A DNA stretch of 64,000 nt from G963664935 sp963664935 (GCA_963664935.2 CAXXSE010000006.1:310001-374000); one strand, 5' to 3'. Positions 16,451 to 25,881 are shown, counted from the stretch's first letter. Notes: a model not told the origin generated them from the sequence alone. Program-made: numbers and translations.

Positions 16451-17596
16451 TCATGTCGGTACCGCCACCTTCCATGGGAACAGCGGAGGAACCCGTGTTT
16501 TGATAATCTTCATCGGACCACCGCAACACCGACAGGTCAGTGTGGGTCGTTTTCTAAGCCATGCCAATGCTCGGCCTAGATCCAGTTTGAGTAAATACTG
16601 AAGCAACTGTATCGAGTGTTTGCTATTGGGGTGCAAAAAACCGAAATTCCTAGCCCGTCTAAACCTTTTGGGTAGGGCATGCTGGAGGATCAACCACAAA
16701 AATTGCGGGCCGGAAACGGTCTTAAGCTCAATCTGCTGGGTCTTGCTGTTTTGGTAGCGAAAAGTCACTCGACCCGCCTCGCAAGCGACAATATCCTTTT
16801 CCTGGATCACGCCGCGATAGAGGTAACGACCCAGATAGATCAACGCCTTCTCACCGGAGCCGACCGATTTGCAGTCCACGACCCACTCTTCAGGGTGTCT
16901 AGCCGGTAGCACAAGCTCTGCCTGAGTCATGGCTTCAAGCATCTTGGCGCGAAACACTTTGGCCAGTGCCTGATGGTTGAACAGGTAACCGCTCTTGGTT
17001 TTGATCTTGCTTTTGGTTTTGATCTTGTTTTTGACTTTAGGCTTGTTTTTCTTGGTTCGCCAAAGTTTATTCAACGCATCAATCGCCGCTGCGGGCATGA
17101 TCATATGCACATGGGGATGAAAATCCAGACAGCGAGAATGGGTGTGTAAAACAGCAATAGCGCCCGGAATCCCCTGAAGCTGTTTGTCGTTTTGACTAAA
17201 GGTTCGCAGTGTATCCCAACAGCATTGGATCATCGTCGAATACATCTGGCGTTGATGTGACCAAGCCAGGGGTCTAAACTCGGCGGGCAACGTGAACGTG
17301 ACCCAGAAATACTCGGCAGGCACCTGTTTCTTGAGTTGTCGCTCCAACCACTGTTGGCTTTCGTGGGATTGACAGTGTGGGCAGTTGCGGTGTCCGCAGG
17401 AATGCGGCACATAGGTTTGGCGTTCACAGGCGTCACAGCCCACCAACATTTTGGGGCTTTGCCGGGTCCGGCAAATCTCCATGGCGGCGAGTGCCTTGCG
17501 ATGAGAGGGCAGAAGCTGCCCTGCATATTGCGCCAGAAACTCGGTGCCAAAAGTCTTAATGATCGATGATAACAGTATCATTTGACCCTCCCCCAT
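16451..17596 (-). CDS. IS91-family rolling-circle transposase
   Basis: 381 residues. An N-terminal zinc-binding region (CDACERQTYVPHSCGHRNC) is followed by the HUH motif HPHVHMIMP and the Tyr motif GRYLYRG. These features define IS91 transposases, which nick one strand and move by rolling-circle transfer. A Lys-rich insert (KKNKPKVKNKIKTKS) looks like a local expansion. The ATG overlaps the end of a recombinase remnant by 19 bp, as in IS91 units that pair the two genes. Element ends were not identified. It lies immediately after the array-end repeat. Confidence 0.88.
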   Translation of the reverse strand: MGEGQMILLSSIIKTFGTEFLAQYAGQLLPSHRKALAAMEICRTRQSPKMLVGCDACERQTYVPHSCGHRNCPHCQSHESQQWLERQLKKQVPAEYFWVTFTLPAEFRPLAWSHQRQMYSTMIQCCWDTLRTFSQNDKQLQGIPGAIAVLHTHSRCLDFHPHVHMIMPAAAIDALNKLWRTKKNKPKVKNKIKTKSKIKTKSGYLFNHQALAKVFRAKMLEAMTQAELVLPARHPEEWVVDCKSVGSGEKALIYLGRYLYRGVIQEKDIVACEAGRVTFRYQNSKTQQIELKTVSGPQFLWLILQHALPKRFRRARNFGFLHPNSKHSIQLLQYLLKLDLGRALAWLRKRPTLTCRCCGGPMKIIKTRVPPLFPWKVAVPT

Positions 17597-17757
17597 TGGA
17601 TGGAGAAGCCATTCATCAGATCATTGATCAGGGTCTTTGTGTGAAGGTTTGTACTGGCTGTCAGGTGGGTATATTTGGCGGTGGTTAAGAGGCTCCTATG
17701 GCCAAGGATTTTTTGCACCTCAAGTAAGTCAACACCCGATTCAATCAGATGGGTGTG
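17578..17757 (-). pseudogene. Tyrosine recombinase, C-terminal fragment
   Basis: About 58 residues, THLIESGVDLLEVQKILGH then TTAKYTHLT. They include the HxxR-distal Gly-His and the catalytic Tyr region of a phage-type or XerC-like integrase. The frame begins abruptly near 17757, where the expected RHSFA-type motif is missing. It is not an integron integrase by these residues, and the IS91-linked type is likelier. It is too short to be active. Confidence 0.7.
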
Positions 17758-17920
17758 TGGACCTTCCGCTTTTTTGCTGCGCTCATTTTTTCTCTTTCCT
17801 CATTGACAGCGCACAGCTTAAACTACTGTCTTAAAACCGGGGTCCACTATAGTTTTCTTAAAGTCGTGCCATTAGGCTAAAAACCTTCGTTTTTCGGAGA
17901 TTGAGCCGGAACCACCCAAA

Positions 17921-17943
17921 AACCCGCAAAAGCGGGTTTTTTT
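17921..17943. terminator. Rho-independent terminator
   Basis: Stem AACCCGC-aaaa-GCGGGTT with T-runs on both sides, so it can act in both directions. On the minus strand it lies about 200 bp downstream of trmB and would end that transcript. Confidence 0.7.
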
Positions 17944-18000
17944 ATCTCTCAAAACTGTATTTTGAAACTTCCCTTGATATTGTCGCGATACTTCTGGATG

Positions 18001-18034
18001 TTAGTATCACATAACGTCCTTTATGTGATACTAA
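18001..18034. other. dif-like XerCD site or long palindrome
   Basis: A perfect 14-bp inverted repeat (TTAGTATCACATAA / TTATGTGATACTAA) separated by six bases (CGTCCT). The layout is 11+6+11, with CATAA and TTATG abutting the spacer. This is the pattern of XerC and XerD half-sites in dif. It could instead be an operator. A second hairpin (GGCAAG...CTTGCC) follows at about 18051-18085. The interval 17757-18143 otherwise holds only the terminator. Confidence 0.5.
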
Positions 18035-18142
18035 AAGGGATCAACGATTAGGCAAGAAAAAACATATAAACTTGCCTTTTATGTGGAAATGATGGGTCTA
18101 ATCCGAATAGCGGTCCCTGCAGTGGCGATTCAATACACTTCA

Positions 18143-18841
18143 TTAAGATAGTTCCTTCACCTCAAACATCGAATTCCACACTTGGTGGCCAACCTGTTCT
18201 CCTCGACGTTCGAATTTTGTTTGAGGCCGGTCTCTCAATAAATGCTTGAATCCACATTCCTTCGATACATCGGTGAAATAGCCCGACTTACCGATAACCA
18301 AATCAATCTGATCGGCATAGTGCTTCCAATCCGTCGCAACGTGAAAGAGTCCTTTCTTTTTTAATTTTTTGGCAATTAATTCGGCGAAACATGGGGTCAC
18401 CAACCTGCGTTTGTGGTGTTTTCTTTTGGGCCAAGGATCCGGAAAAAAAAGGTTGATTCCGGTTAATGTACCGTCAGCTATACGATGTTCAAGAATATTA
18501 AGCGCATCGTCTAGAAATATTTTTACATTCTGTATTCCGCGCCGCTCAAGCATCAACATTAGATGACCTACCCCCGAAACATAAACATCGACGCCTAAAT
18601 ACTGGAAGTCCGGATGTTTCGAAGCCATCTGAACCAAAGATTCACCATTTCCGAAACCAATCTCTAAGATGATAGGTCTCCCATCCAATCCAATCGGTGA
18701 TCCATCGACATTCTCGGAACATTCGAGGCCATATTTGCTCCACAACCGATCCAGTGCCTCCCGCTGTCCCGAGGTAACCCGTCCTTGTCGGCGAACGTAA
18801 CTACGAATGCGGTAGGGCGATGTAACATTAGCTAAACTCAT
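18143..18841 (-). CDS. trmB: tRNA (guanine-N7)-methyltransferase
   Basis: 232 residues. The S-adenosylmethionine-binding motif ILEIGFGNGESL (about 58-69) and the family signature FFPDPWPKRKHHKRR (about 130-145) are both present, as is the C-terminal TKFERRGE. It methylates G46 in the variable loop of tRNAs. Its start lies 28 bp after the thiSG stop, so the two are probably co-transcribed from upstream of thiSG. Ends in TAA. Confidence 0.95.
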   Translation of the reverse strand: MSLANVTSPYRIRSYVRRQGRVTSGQREALDRLWSKYGLECSENVDGSPIGLDGRPIILEIGFGNGESLVQMASKHPDFQYLGVDVYVSGVGHLMLMLERRGIQNVKIFLDDALNILEHRIADGTLTGINLFFPDPWPKRKHHKRRLVTPCFAELIAKKLKKKGLFHVATDWKHYADQIDLVIGKSGYFTDVSKECGFKHLLRDRPQTKFERRGEQVGHQVWNSMFEVKELS

Positions 18842-18869
18842 GGATTTCAGGTTTTAATATATATCCCCC

Positions 18870-19847
18870 TTACGACAGCCCCTCAATTGGCGACGATGCC
18901 GAGGCAAAACGTCTCCTGGGCATTCGACCGGCTAGAAAGGCTTTGCGCCCGGCTTCGATGCCTTTTTTCATTGCGGACGCCATCAGAATGGGATTTTTTG
19001 CTTCAGCAATTGCGGTATTCATCAATACACCGTCACACCCAAGCTCCATTGCAATGGCTGCATCCGAAGCAGTGCCCACACCCGCATCAACCAAAATCGG
19101 AACATTGGCGTTTTCAATTATCGTCAAAATATTATAGGGATTGCGAATCCCCAAGCCCGACCCGATAGGAGCAGCCAAGGGCATGACCGCGATGCAACCA
19201 AGCTGTTCTAAACGCTTGGCGATAATCGGGTCGTCATTGGTATAGACCATGACGTCAAAACCCTCTTCCACAAGGACTTCGGCTGCTTCCACCGTTGCGG
19301 TAACATCAGGGAAAAGGGTTTTATCGTCACCCAGAACCTCAAGTTTGACCAATTTGCGCCCCTCAAGAAGTTCCCGAGCCAATCTACAGGTTCGAATGGC
19401 ATCTTCGGCGGTATAGCAACCTGCTGTGTTTGGAAGTATGGTAAATTGATCGAGCGGAAGGAAATCCATCAAATTGGGTTCGCCCGCATCTTGCCCAATG
19501 TTGGTTCGCCTCAGGGCCACGGTGACTATTTCAGCACCACTGGTTTTAACGGCCCGCTGGGTTTCTTCAAAGTTCTTGTACTTACCGGTCCCGACAAGCA
19601 GTCGGGATCCATAGGTTTGGCCCGCGATAATCAGCGGGTCATCAGCCTGTCCTCCACCGATTGCATGAACAATTTCTATGCGATCGCCTTCTTTTAATTG
19701 GATGGCTCCGAGCTGATTTCGGGTAATGATGGTCCGATTTAATTCGACCGCAATTCGCTTACCGGTCAAATTGAGTTCATCAATCAGCTTGGCTATCGTC
19801 AAATTTTCAGAAAGGTTACGGGGGTCACCGTTAACACAAATTTGCAT
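18870..19847 (-). CDS. thiG: ThiS-ThiG fusion: sulfur carrier protein and thiazole synthase
   Basis: 325 residues. Residues 1-66 are a ThiS-type ubiquitin-like domain (MQICVNGDPRNLSENLTIAK... IVHAIGGG). ThiG follows directly (LIIAGQTYGSRLLVGTGKYK, then VKLEVLGDD with the catalytic-Lys region, and PILVDAGVGTASDAA). ThiG forms the thiazole phosphate of thiamine from deoxyxylulose phosphate, using sulfur carried on the ThiS C-terminal Gly. In this fusion the Gly-Gly-Gly is internal, which raises the question of how the thiocarboxylate forms unless the chain is cleaved. No TPP riboswitch is recognisable upstream. The gene precedes trmB. Confidence 0.93.
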   Translation of the reverse strand: MQICVNGDPRNLSENLTIAKLIDELNLTGKRIAVELNRTIITRNQLGAIQLKEGDRIEIVHAIGGGQADDPLIIAGQTYGSRLLVGTGKYKNFEETQRAVKTSGAEIVTVALRRTNIGQDAGEPNLMDFLPLDQFTILPNTAGCYTAEDAIRTCRLARELLEGRKLVKLEVLGDDKTLFPDVTATVEAAEVLVEEGFDVMVYTNDDPIIAKRLEQLGCIAVMPLAAPIGSGLGIRNPYNILTIIENANVPILVDAGVGTASDAAIAMELGCDGVLMNTAIAEAKNPILMASAMKKGIEAGRKAFLAGRMPRRRFASASSPIEGLS

Positions 19848-20000
19848 CGTTATGTGCCGATATAACTCTATGTCAAATAAGTGTTCCGTTCACGAAGACA
19901 AGGAATAGGGTTTTTCCCTTATCTGCCTTTCCCTACCTCCGAATCCTCGATTCCTAGTTGCTGAGAATGGAGGCACATTAACGAAATCCGCTGATGACAT

Positions 20001-21137
20001 TTACGATGCACCTACCAGTCTTTGCACCTTAAAACGCCGTTTTTTTACAGCTTCGGCTAGCTCGTACAAAAGCGGAACACTATCTTTCCACGATAAACAG
20101 GCATCGGTAATACTTTGTCCATAGGTCAATTCTTCACCTGATACTACTTTCTGATTGCCGGCCATTAGGTGGCTTTCAATCATGACTCCCATAATACGAC
20201 TTTCGCCCGCAGCGATCTCGGAAGCAATATGTTTGCCTACGATTATTTGCTTTTTATGTTGCTTCTCGCTATTAGCATGACTGAAATCAATCATTATATT
20301 GGGTCGTAGTCCAGCTGCTACCAACTCATCGGCCGCGGTATTGACACTTTCCACGTCATAATTAGGCTTTTGGCCTCCACGCAAAATAAGATGGCAGTCC
20401 GCGTTTCCGGTGGTCGCAAAAATAGCTGAATTTCCGGTCTTGGTGAGCGATAGAAAATGATGGGGACATTTTGCCGCGCCGATGGCGTCGACGGCAATTT
20501 TCACGGATCCATCCGTGGCGTTTTTAAACCCCACCGAACACGATAGACCGGAGGCAAGTTCACGGTGGACCTGGCTTTCAGTGGTACGGGCGCCAATTGC
20601 CCCCCAAGCGATCAAATCCGTTACATACTGCGGAGTCACTAGATCAAGATATTCCGTTGCCGCGGGCATGCCCATTTCGTTTAGGTCCAACAACAATCTT
20701 CGAGCAAGCCTCAGACCTTTGTTGATGTTGAAACTTTGATCAAGGTCGGGATCGTTAATCAATCCTTTCCAACCGACCGTTGTTCGTGGTTTTTCAAAAT
20801 AGACGCGCATGATAATATCCAAATCGTTCCGCAGTTCATCCCTAATCAGCGCCAATTTACTGGCATATTCACGCGCCGCGTCAGGATCATGGATAGAACA
20901 GGGCCCAACAATAACCAGCAATCGACCATCCTGACCCGAAAGAATCTGTTGTATCTGTCGACGAGCATCAAGGGTTGTCTTAGCTGCCGCCCCGGAAATG
21001 GGCAATTCCTTATGGATTTGTTCCGGAGACGCAACTTCTTTGATGCCGGAAATCCGTAAATCTTCTGTAATATATTTATTTTTCATGGAAATGACGTTCG
21101 CTGCTTTTATTTTAGTTTGATCGCTGGTTAAGCCCAT
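20001..21137 (-). CDS. aroG: 3-deoxy-7-phosphoheptulonate synthase (AroG type)
   Basis: 378 residues from the first start. ATG at 21086 (MKNKYITEDLRISG) would give 361 and fits the family better, though neither has a clear Shine-Dalgarno sequence. Family signatures are visible: LLVIVGPCSIHDP, MRVYFEKPRTTVGWKG, GARTTESQVHRELASG and DFSHANSEKQ. It condenses phosphoenolpyruvate and erythrose 4-phosphate, the first step of aromatic amino acid synthesis, and is usually feedback-inhibited. It is a single gene with no close operon partner. Confidence 0.95.
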   Translation of the reverse strand: MGLTSDQTKIKAANVISMKNKYITEDLRISGIKEVASPEQIHKELPISGAAAKTTLDARRQIQQILSGQDGRLLVIVGPCSIHDPDAAREYASKLALIRDELRNDLDIIMRVYFEKPRTTVGWKGLINDPDLDQSFNINKGLRLARRLLLDLNEMGMPAATEYLDLVTPQYVTDLIAWGAIGARTTESQVHRELASGLSCSVGFKNATDGSVKIAVDAIGAAKCPHHFLSLTKTGNSAIFATTGNADCHLILRGGQKPNYDVESVNTAADELVAAGLRPNIMIDFSHANSEKQHKKQIIVGKHIASEIAAGESRIMGVMIESHLMAGNQKVVSGEELTYGQSITDACLSWKDSVPLLYELAEAVKKRRFKVQRLVGAS

Positions 21138-21339
21138 ATTGAGAAATTGGGTAAATAGGAATCATGGTATCACTTTTTTGAAGAAATTAGCTAACCCATG
21201 GAAGTAGCGGCCTGAAAACATTCTTTAAACATAGGAAAACGAAACATATGGTGTATCCATAGGCTCTACAGATCTATAATGGCCTTTTTTAAAAGGGTAA
21301 AACCAGTTTCGTATCTCCTTCTGAAAATATGGGATCCGT

Positions 21340-22086
21340 TTAGATTTCCTCCATTTGACTTTCGATCCACGCTTTCGCTTCCCGGTTAATTTCGCTTGCC
21401 GATTTTCCTTTGCTTTCGATTATTGGTCCAATCCGTACTTGAATTACTCCAGGATATTTTAAAAAGCTGTTTCGTGGCCAGAATTCTCCGGCGTTGTGAG
21501 CCATGGGAACAACGGGACAACCCGATTTATGGGCTAGCAACGCACCACCTCCGCTATATTTCATTTTTTGTCCGGGCGCGACCCGTGTTCCTTCCGGGAA
21601 AACAACAACCCAAGCGCCTTTGTTAAGTCGTTGCATACCCTGATCGACGAGTTGACGTAAAGCCTGCTTTTTTAATTGACGGTTAATGGAAATAGGTTCA
21701 CAGGTGGCCAGCGCCCATCCGAAAAACGGTAGCCGTAATAGCTCGCGTTTTAAAATAAATACCATCGGTGGAAAAATCTTCTGTACGGCGATGGTTTCCC
21801 ATGCGGATTGGTGTTTGGAAAAGATTATCGCCGTCCGTTGCGGAATGTGTTGCAATCCTTTCACTCTAAACCCGAGCCCACAGAAAAATTTCAGCATCCA
21901 AAGAACGATCGTCACCCATAACCCTGACAAATAGGTATACCGAAAAAAGAAAGTCGAAAACGGAAAGGATAGGATCATCAAGGGAGCGATAAACAAAGTG
22001 GTCATCGCCATACCGACAAAGAAAATTGTCGAGCGAATGTAGACCAGCGGTTTATTTCCTGGATACGATGTATTTTGCCGCGTCAT
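21340..22086 (-). CDS. plsC: 1-acyl-sn-glycerol-3-phosphate acyltransferase
   Basis: 248 residues from ATG 22086, chosen because TGAGG lies seven bases upstream; the open frame extends to 22179. An N-terminal hydrophobic segment (FFVGMAMTTLFIAPLMIL) is followed by the acyltransferase motifs FSKHQSAWET (HxxxxD-like, here with Glu), then VVFPEGTR. It makes phosphatidic acid at the inner membrane. The start overlaps the end of gmhB by 35 bp, so it is part of the glyQ-glyS-gmhB-plsC operon. The Asp-to-Glu change in the first motif is unusual but conservative. Confidence 0.9.
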   Translation of the reverse strand: MTRQNTSYPGNKPLVYIRSTIFFVGMAMTTLFIAPLMILSFPFSTFFFRYTYLSGLWVTIVLWMLKFFCGLGFRVKGLQHIPQRTAIIFSKHQSAWETIAVQKIFPPMVFILKRELLRLPFFGWALATCEPISINRQLKKQALRQLVDQGMQRLNKGAWVVVFPEGTRVAPGQKMKYSGGGALLAHKSGCPVVPMAHNAGEFWPRNSFLKYPGVIQVRIGPIIESKGKSASEINREAKAWIESQMEEI

Positions 22087-22603
22087 AAAGATCCTCAAAA
22101 ACAGGTACCCGAATGGATGGATTATTTTGCCAAGTTTTAGCGCCCTTGCCGGTTTTGACCAAAATGGGTTGCGCGCCAACCGCTACAGCCGCCTCTATAT
22201 CTTTTAAGGTATCGCCGACAAATGGTATGTTCTTCAACGCGACTCCTTTGTCTTGAGCGAATGTCTTCAACAAACCGGGACGCGGTTTTCGGCAATCGCA
22301 ACCCTCATCGGGTCCATGTGGGCAAAAATAAATACTTTCGATTTCCCCACCTTCGGCTTCAACCAAACGATGCATTTTGGCATGCATCAGCGATAAGGTT
22401 CCAAGGCTGAAAAGCCCACGCCCCAAACCCGATTGGTTGGTAATCACCACGATTTTATAGCCATTTTTGTGCAATAACGCTATAGCCTTGGGGCTACCCG
22501 GGATAGGCTCCCACTCCTCAGGTGATTTGATATACGCATCGGAATCCTTATTAATGACCCCGTCGCGATCGAGCATGATGTAGGGCAAAACATGATCCCT
22601 CAT
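22052..22603 (-). CDS. gmhB: D-glycero-beta-D-manno-heptose-1,7-bisphosphate 7-phosphatase
   Basis: 183 residues of the HAD superfamily. The nucleophile motif is MLDRDGVINKDS, motif II lies at VVITNQSG, and the zinc loop is CPHGPDEGCDCRKP (one His and three Cys). The C-terminal motif is FVGDTLKDIEAA. It removes the 7-phosphate during ADP-heptose synthesis for lipopolysaccharide. It follows glyS by about 20 bp. Confidence 0.95.
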   Translation of the reverse strand: MRDHVLPYIMLDRDGVINKDSDAYIKSPEEWEPIPGSPKAIALLHKNGYKIVVITNQSGLGRGLFSLGTLSLMHAKMHRLVEAEGGEIESIYFCPHGPDEGCDCRKPRPGLLKTFAQDKGVALKNIPFVGDTLKDIEAAVAVGAQPILVKTGKGAKTWQNNPSIRVPVFEDLYDAAKYIVSRK

Positions 22604-22623
22604 AGGTTTGTTACTGGTAACCG

Positions 22624-24747
22624 TTATTGAAGCTTGGAAATATCCGCGATTCCCAAAAACAGTGTTTCGATCAGGGTCAAAAGTCCTAAGCGGTTTCGGC
22701 GAAGCACCGGATCCTCCGTCATCACCATAACATTATCAAAAAAAGCATCAACCGAATCCCTAAGTTCGGCAAGCCGAGTTAAAGCGCGGGTGTAATCACG
22801 GGATTGCAAAAGTGGTTGGAGGTCACTTTCGGCTTTGCGGGATGCTTCGAATAATGCCCGTTCCTCGGATTCCACCCATACTTCCTGATTGATTTCTTTA
22901 ATCGGCAAGGTTTCGGATTTTTTCAAAATATTACGAATGCGCTTATTCGCGGCCGCTAAACTCTCGGCTTCGGGCAGCAAACGAAACTCCCTAACCGCCT
23001 TTAGGCGCAGCTCGAAATCCAGAGGTCGCGGTGGAACTACACCGGCCACGGCCGCGAATTCATCGGGCCGGTAGCCTCTATCCAGGCAGTAACCTTTTTG
23101 ACGGTCGACAAAAAAATCAAAAACCGTTTGCGGCAGTGTTTCCCGATTAAAGTCGTGGGAAAACAAGCTAAGACTCAATTCAATCAATTGGCGTAAATCC
23201 AAGTCGAGTTCTTGCTCAATAACAATCCTTAGTACGCCCAGAGCGGCCCGGCGTAAAGCATAGGGATCTTTGTCGCCGGAAGGAATCAACCCAGCGCTGA
23301 AAATTCCCGTCACGGTATCGATTTTCTCCGCCAAGGCAAGTATCCGGCCGGTTTGGGTCTCGGGTAATTTCCCCCCCGACTGTTTGGGCAAATATTGCTC
23401 TTCAATGGCGCCAGCGACTTCCGGAGGCTCTCCATCGGCGATAGCGTAGTAACGCCCGATGATGCCCTGCAGACTTGGAAATTCCCTTACCATGTCGGTC
23501 AATAGATCCGATTTTGCCAATAAAGCCGCGTGCTTAACCAACGCCGGATCGACCTTAAGATTTTCAGCGATGCATTCCGCCAGACGTTGAACCCGGCGAG
23601 ATTTATCGGCCAAAGTGCCCAATTTTTTCTGAAATACGATTCCGGACAGCAACTTTACCCGACTGGCGAGACTATTTTTTCGATCCTGGTTCCAAAAAAA
23701 CTCCGCATCGGCGAGGCGTGGCCGGATAACACGCTCATTTCCGTGTTTTACACTCTCCGGTTGGTGACTGTCCAGATTACTGAAGGCAATGAAATAGGGT
23801 AACGGATTTCCATGGGGTCCTTTGACCGGGAAATACTTTTGGTTACTCTGCATCGTGGTCATCAACACTTCCGAAGGAAGTTCCAGGTAGCGCTTTTCGA
23901 TGTTCCCGGTCACCGCGACAGGCCATTCCACCAAAGCTGTTATTTCATTTAACAGGCCCTCTTCAATGTGTGCCGTGCCATCGACAGCAGTTGCCGCATC
24001 AAGTGCTTGTCGATGAATACTGCTCCGCCGCTCCTCGAAATCCACCATGACCTTGCCTTTGTCCGATAATAGTTCAGGGTAATCCGAGGGCATACCAATA
24101 CAAAGGGGTTGGGGATGATGAAAACGATGGCCGCGACTGTGTCGACCTGCCGCGATACCTAAAATATTCGCATCGACCACTTGATCACCGTAGAGAAGCA
24201 CAATCCAATGCACCGGACGCACAAATTCGATCTTAGAATCGCCCCAGCGCATTCTCCGGGCGATAGGTAATGCAGCTAAACTCCGGGTAAATATCGTGGG
24301 AATCAGATCAGTTGCAGCCTGACCTTTTATACTCTGGTGAAAACACAGCCATTCACCCTTATCGGTTGTGAGTGTGTTCAGTTGATCCACGGAAGTTCCA
24401 CAGCTTCGGGCGAAGCCTTCCGACGCACGGGTAGGCGTTCCGTCTTCATTAAAGGCTGCTTTAAGCGCCGGACCTCGTTTTTCCAGGGTCTTATCGGGTT
24501 GTTTGCTTTCCAGATCCCGAATCAGTAATGCCAAACGCCGAGGCGTGGCAAAAACGTTTATTCGACCGTGCTTCAGGTTCGCTTTGGCTAGCTCGGAAAC
24601 CACTTGATCATGCAAGGCATTCCTGAGCGTTAACAACGAATTCGGCGGAAGCTCCTCGGTACCCAATTCAAACAACAGATCACTTGGAGGCTGTCCGAGG
24701 ATAGGAGTCGTAGCGAGGGAAAGCTGATTTGAGTCTGATTTTTTCAT
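22624..24747 (-). CDS. glyS: Glycyl-tRNA synthetase beta subunit
   Basis: 707 residues, slightly longer than the E. coli subunit (689). The conserved start LLFELGTEELPP appears only at about residue 24. It is preceded by an extra segment (MKKSDSNQLSLATTPILG) encoded by a 50-bp sequence repeated elsewhere in the window (59890-59939, reversed sense). Other signatures are EKRGPALKAAF, MRWGDSKIEFVRPVHW, RPRLADAEFFWNQD and the C-terminal VDAFFDNVMVM. It binds glyQ to form the alpha2beta2 enzyme. A later start inside the extension would have to use a non-ATG codon. Confidence 0.95.
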   Translation of the reverse strand: MKKSDSNQLSLATTPILGQPPSDLLFELGTEELPPNSLLTLRNALHDQVVSELAKANLKHGRINVFATPRRLALLIRDLESKQPDKTLEKRGPALKAAFNEDGTPTRASEGFARSCGTSVDQLNTLTTDKGEWLCFHQSIKGQAATDLIPTIFTRSLAALPIARRMRWGDSKIEFVRPVHWIVLLYGDQVVDANILGIAAGRHSRGHRFHHPQPLCIGMPSDYPELLSDKGKVMVDFEERRSSIHRQALDAATAVDGTAHIEEGLLNEITALVEWPVAVTGNIEKRYLELPSEVLMTTMQSNQKYFPVKGPHGNPLPYFIAFSNLDSHQPESVKHGNERVIRPRLADAEFFWNQDRKNSLASRVKLLSGIVFQKKLGTLADKSRRVQRLAECIAENLKVDPALVKHAALLAKSDLLTDMVREFPSLQGIIGRYYAIADGEPPEVAGAIEEQYLPKQSGGKLPETQTGRILALAEKIDTVTGIFSAGLIPSGDKDPYALRRAALGVLRIVIEQELDLDLRQLIELSLSLFSHDFNRETLPQTVFDFFVDRQKGYCLDRGYRPDEFAAVAGVVPPRPLDFELRLKAVREFRLLPEAESLAAANKRIRNILKKSETLPIKEINQEVWVESEERALFEASRKAESDLQPLLQSRDYTRALTRLAELRDSVDAFFDNVMVMTEDPVLRRNRLGLLTLIETLFLGIADISKLQ
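24686..24735 (+). repeat. 50-bp dispersed motif, copy inside glyS
   Basis: GGAGGCTGTCCGAG followed by RAYAGGAGTC and GCGAGG, and ending GAGTC. It aligns base for base, without gaps, with 59890-59939 (about eight mismatches by eye). Shorter matches to its first 18 bases occur at 56517-56534 (inverted, after relA) and near 28917-28936. Confidence 0.6.
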
Positions 24748-24851
24748 TATTTGAGGCGAATATTAGGCATATTTAACGAAAAGAATGGGAAAATCAGGCC
24801 AAATCCAGCTTTTCCGCAGTAGGCTCTCTATTATCGGATAGCCTCCTCGTA

Positions 24852-25787
24852 TCACCCATGGTTTTCCCCGATTTCGTTTTTCAACAAAGGAAAACCCAGA
24901 CTTTCACGCCGTTGGTAATACGTTTGCGCCACCGCTTTCGCCATATCCCTGACCCGTAATATATAACGCTGCCTTTCGGTCACCGAAATCGCATGCCGGG
25001 CATCGAGCAAGTTGAAAACATGGGCGGCTTTTAAGACGAATTCATAAGCGGGCAAAGATAAATCCTCGGATATCAATTTATGGCACCCCTTTTCATAGTT
25101 ATCGAAACCATGAAACAGAAAATCCACATCGGCGTGCTCAAAATTAAACGCCGACATCTCCACTTCATTCTGGTGAAAAATGTCACCGTAGGAAACATCC
25201 CCATGGTTTGTGCGTGACCACACTAAATCGTATATGCTCTCAACGCCTTGCACATACATCGCGATACGTTCGAGTCCGTAGGTGATTTCACCGCTCACGG
25301 GCTTGCAATCAAGTCCACCTACTTGTTGAAAATAGGTGAATTGGGTGACTTCCATCCCGTTCAGCCAAACCTCCCAGCCTAAACCCCAAGCGCCTAAGGT
25401 GGGTGATTCCCAATTGTCTTCAACAAATCGCACGTCGTGCTCAAGCAAGTCAAAACCGAGGTGGCGCAACGAACCTAAATAAAGATCCTGAATGTCCCTG
25501 GGAGACGGCTTAAGCAATACTTGGAACTGATAATAATGTTGTAACCGGTTCGGATTCTCTCCATAACGTCCATCGGTGGGTCTCCGTGAAGGTTGGACAT
25601 AAGCCACGGCCCAAGGCTCGGGACCGATTGCCCGCAAAAACGTGGCCGGGTGAAAGGTACCCGCTCCTACTTCAATGTCCAAGGGTTGCAACAGCACACA
25701 ACCTCGTCCCGCCCAATACTCCTGCAGGGCCTGAATGAGCCCTTGAAAAGTGCTAAGGTCGTAATTGGAAATAGTTGAATCCGGCAC
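24852..25787 (-). CDS. glyQ: Glycyl-tRNA synthetase alpha subunit
   Basis: 311 residues, the expected length. Class II aminoacyl-tRNA synthetase signatures are visible: TFQGLIQALQEYWAGRGC, GAGTFHPATFLRAIGPEPW, YVQPSRRPTDGRYGENPN and GWEVWLNGMEVTQFTYFQQ. It carries the catalytic centre for glycine activation and requires GlyS for tRNA binding. It is first gene of the glyQ-glyS-gmhB-plsC cluster, about 104 bp ahead of glyS. No T-box is expected in this group and none was seen. Confidence 0.97.
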   Translation of the reverse strand: MPDSTISNYDLSTFQGLIQALQEYWAGRGCVLLQPLDIEVGAGTFHPATFLRAIGPEPWAVAYVQPSRRPTDGRYGENPNRLQHYYQFQVLLKPSPRDIQDLYLGSLRHLGFDLLEHDVRFVEDNWESPTLGAWGLGWEVWLNGMEVTQFTYFQQVGGLDCKPVSGEITYGLERIAMYVQGVESIYDLVWSRTNHGDVSYGDIFHQNEVEMSAFNFEHADVDFLFHGFDNYEKGCHKLISEDLSLPAYEFVLKAAHVFNLLDARHAISVTERQRYILRVRDMAKAVAQTYYQRRESLGFPLLKNEIGENHG

Positions 25788-25881
25788 GCTGAAATATTTA
25801 TGAAAAAAAGCTAATAATTATATAGCACCTGAATCCGTGACTCCAATTCGGACCACCGAAGCTGCTTAGAAAAATGGTGTA

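Noticed and set aside
17578..17757. Integron integrase fragment
   Set aside because: The surviving residues fit XerC-like or IS91-linked recombinases, and the integron-specific extra helix region is not covered.
19848..20000. TPP riboswitch upstream of thiSG
   Set aside because: The conserved CTGAGA and ACCTGATC blocks are not found in the correct order on the minus strand.
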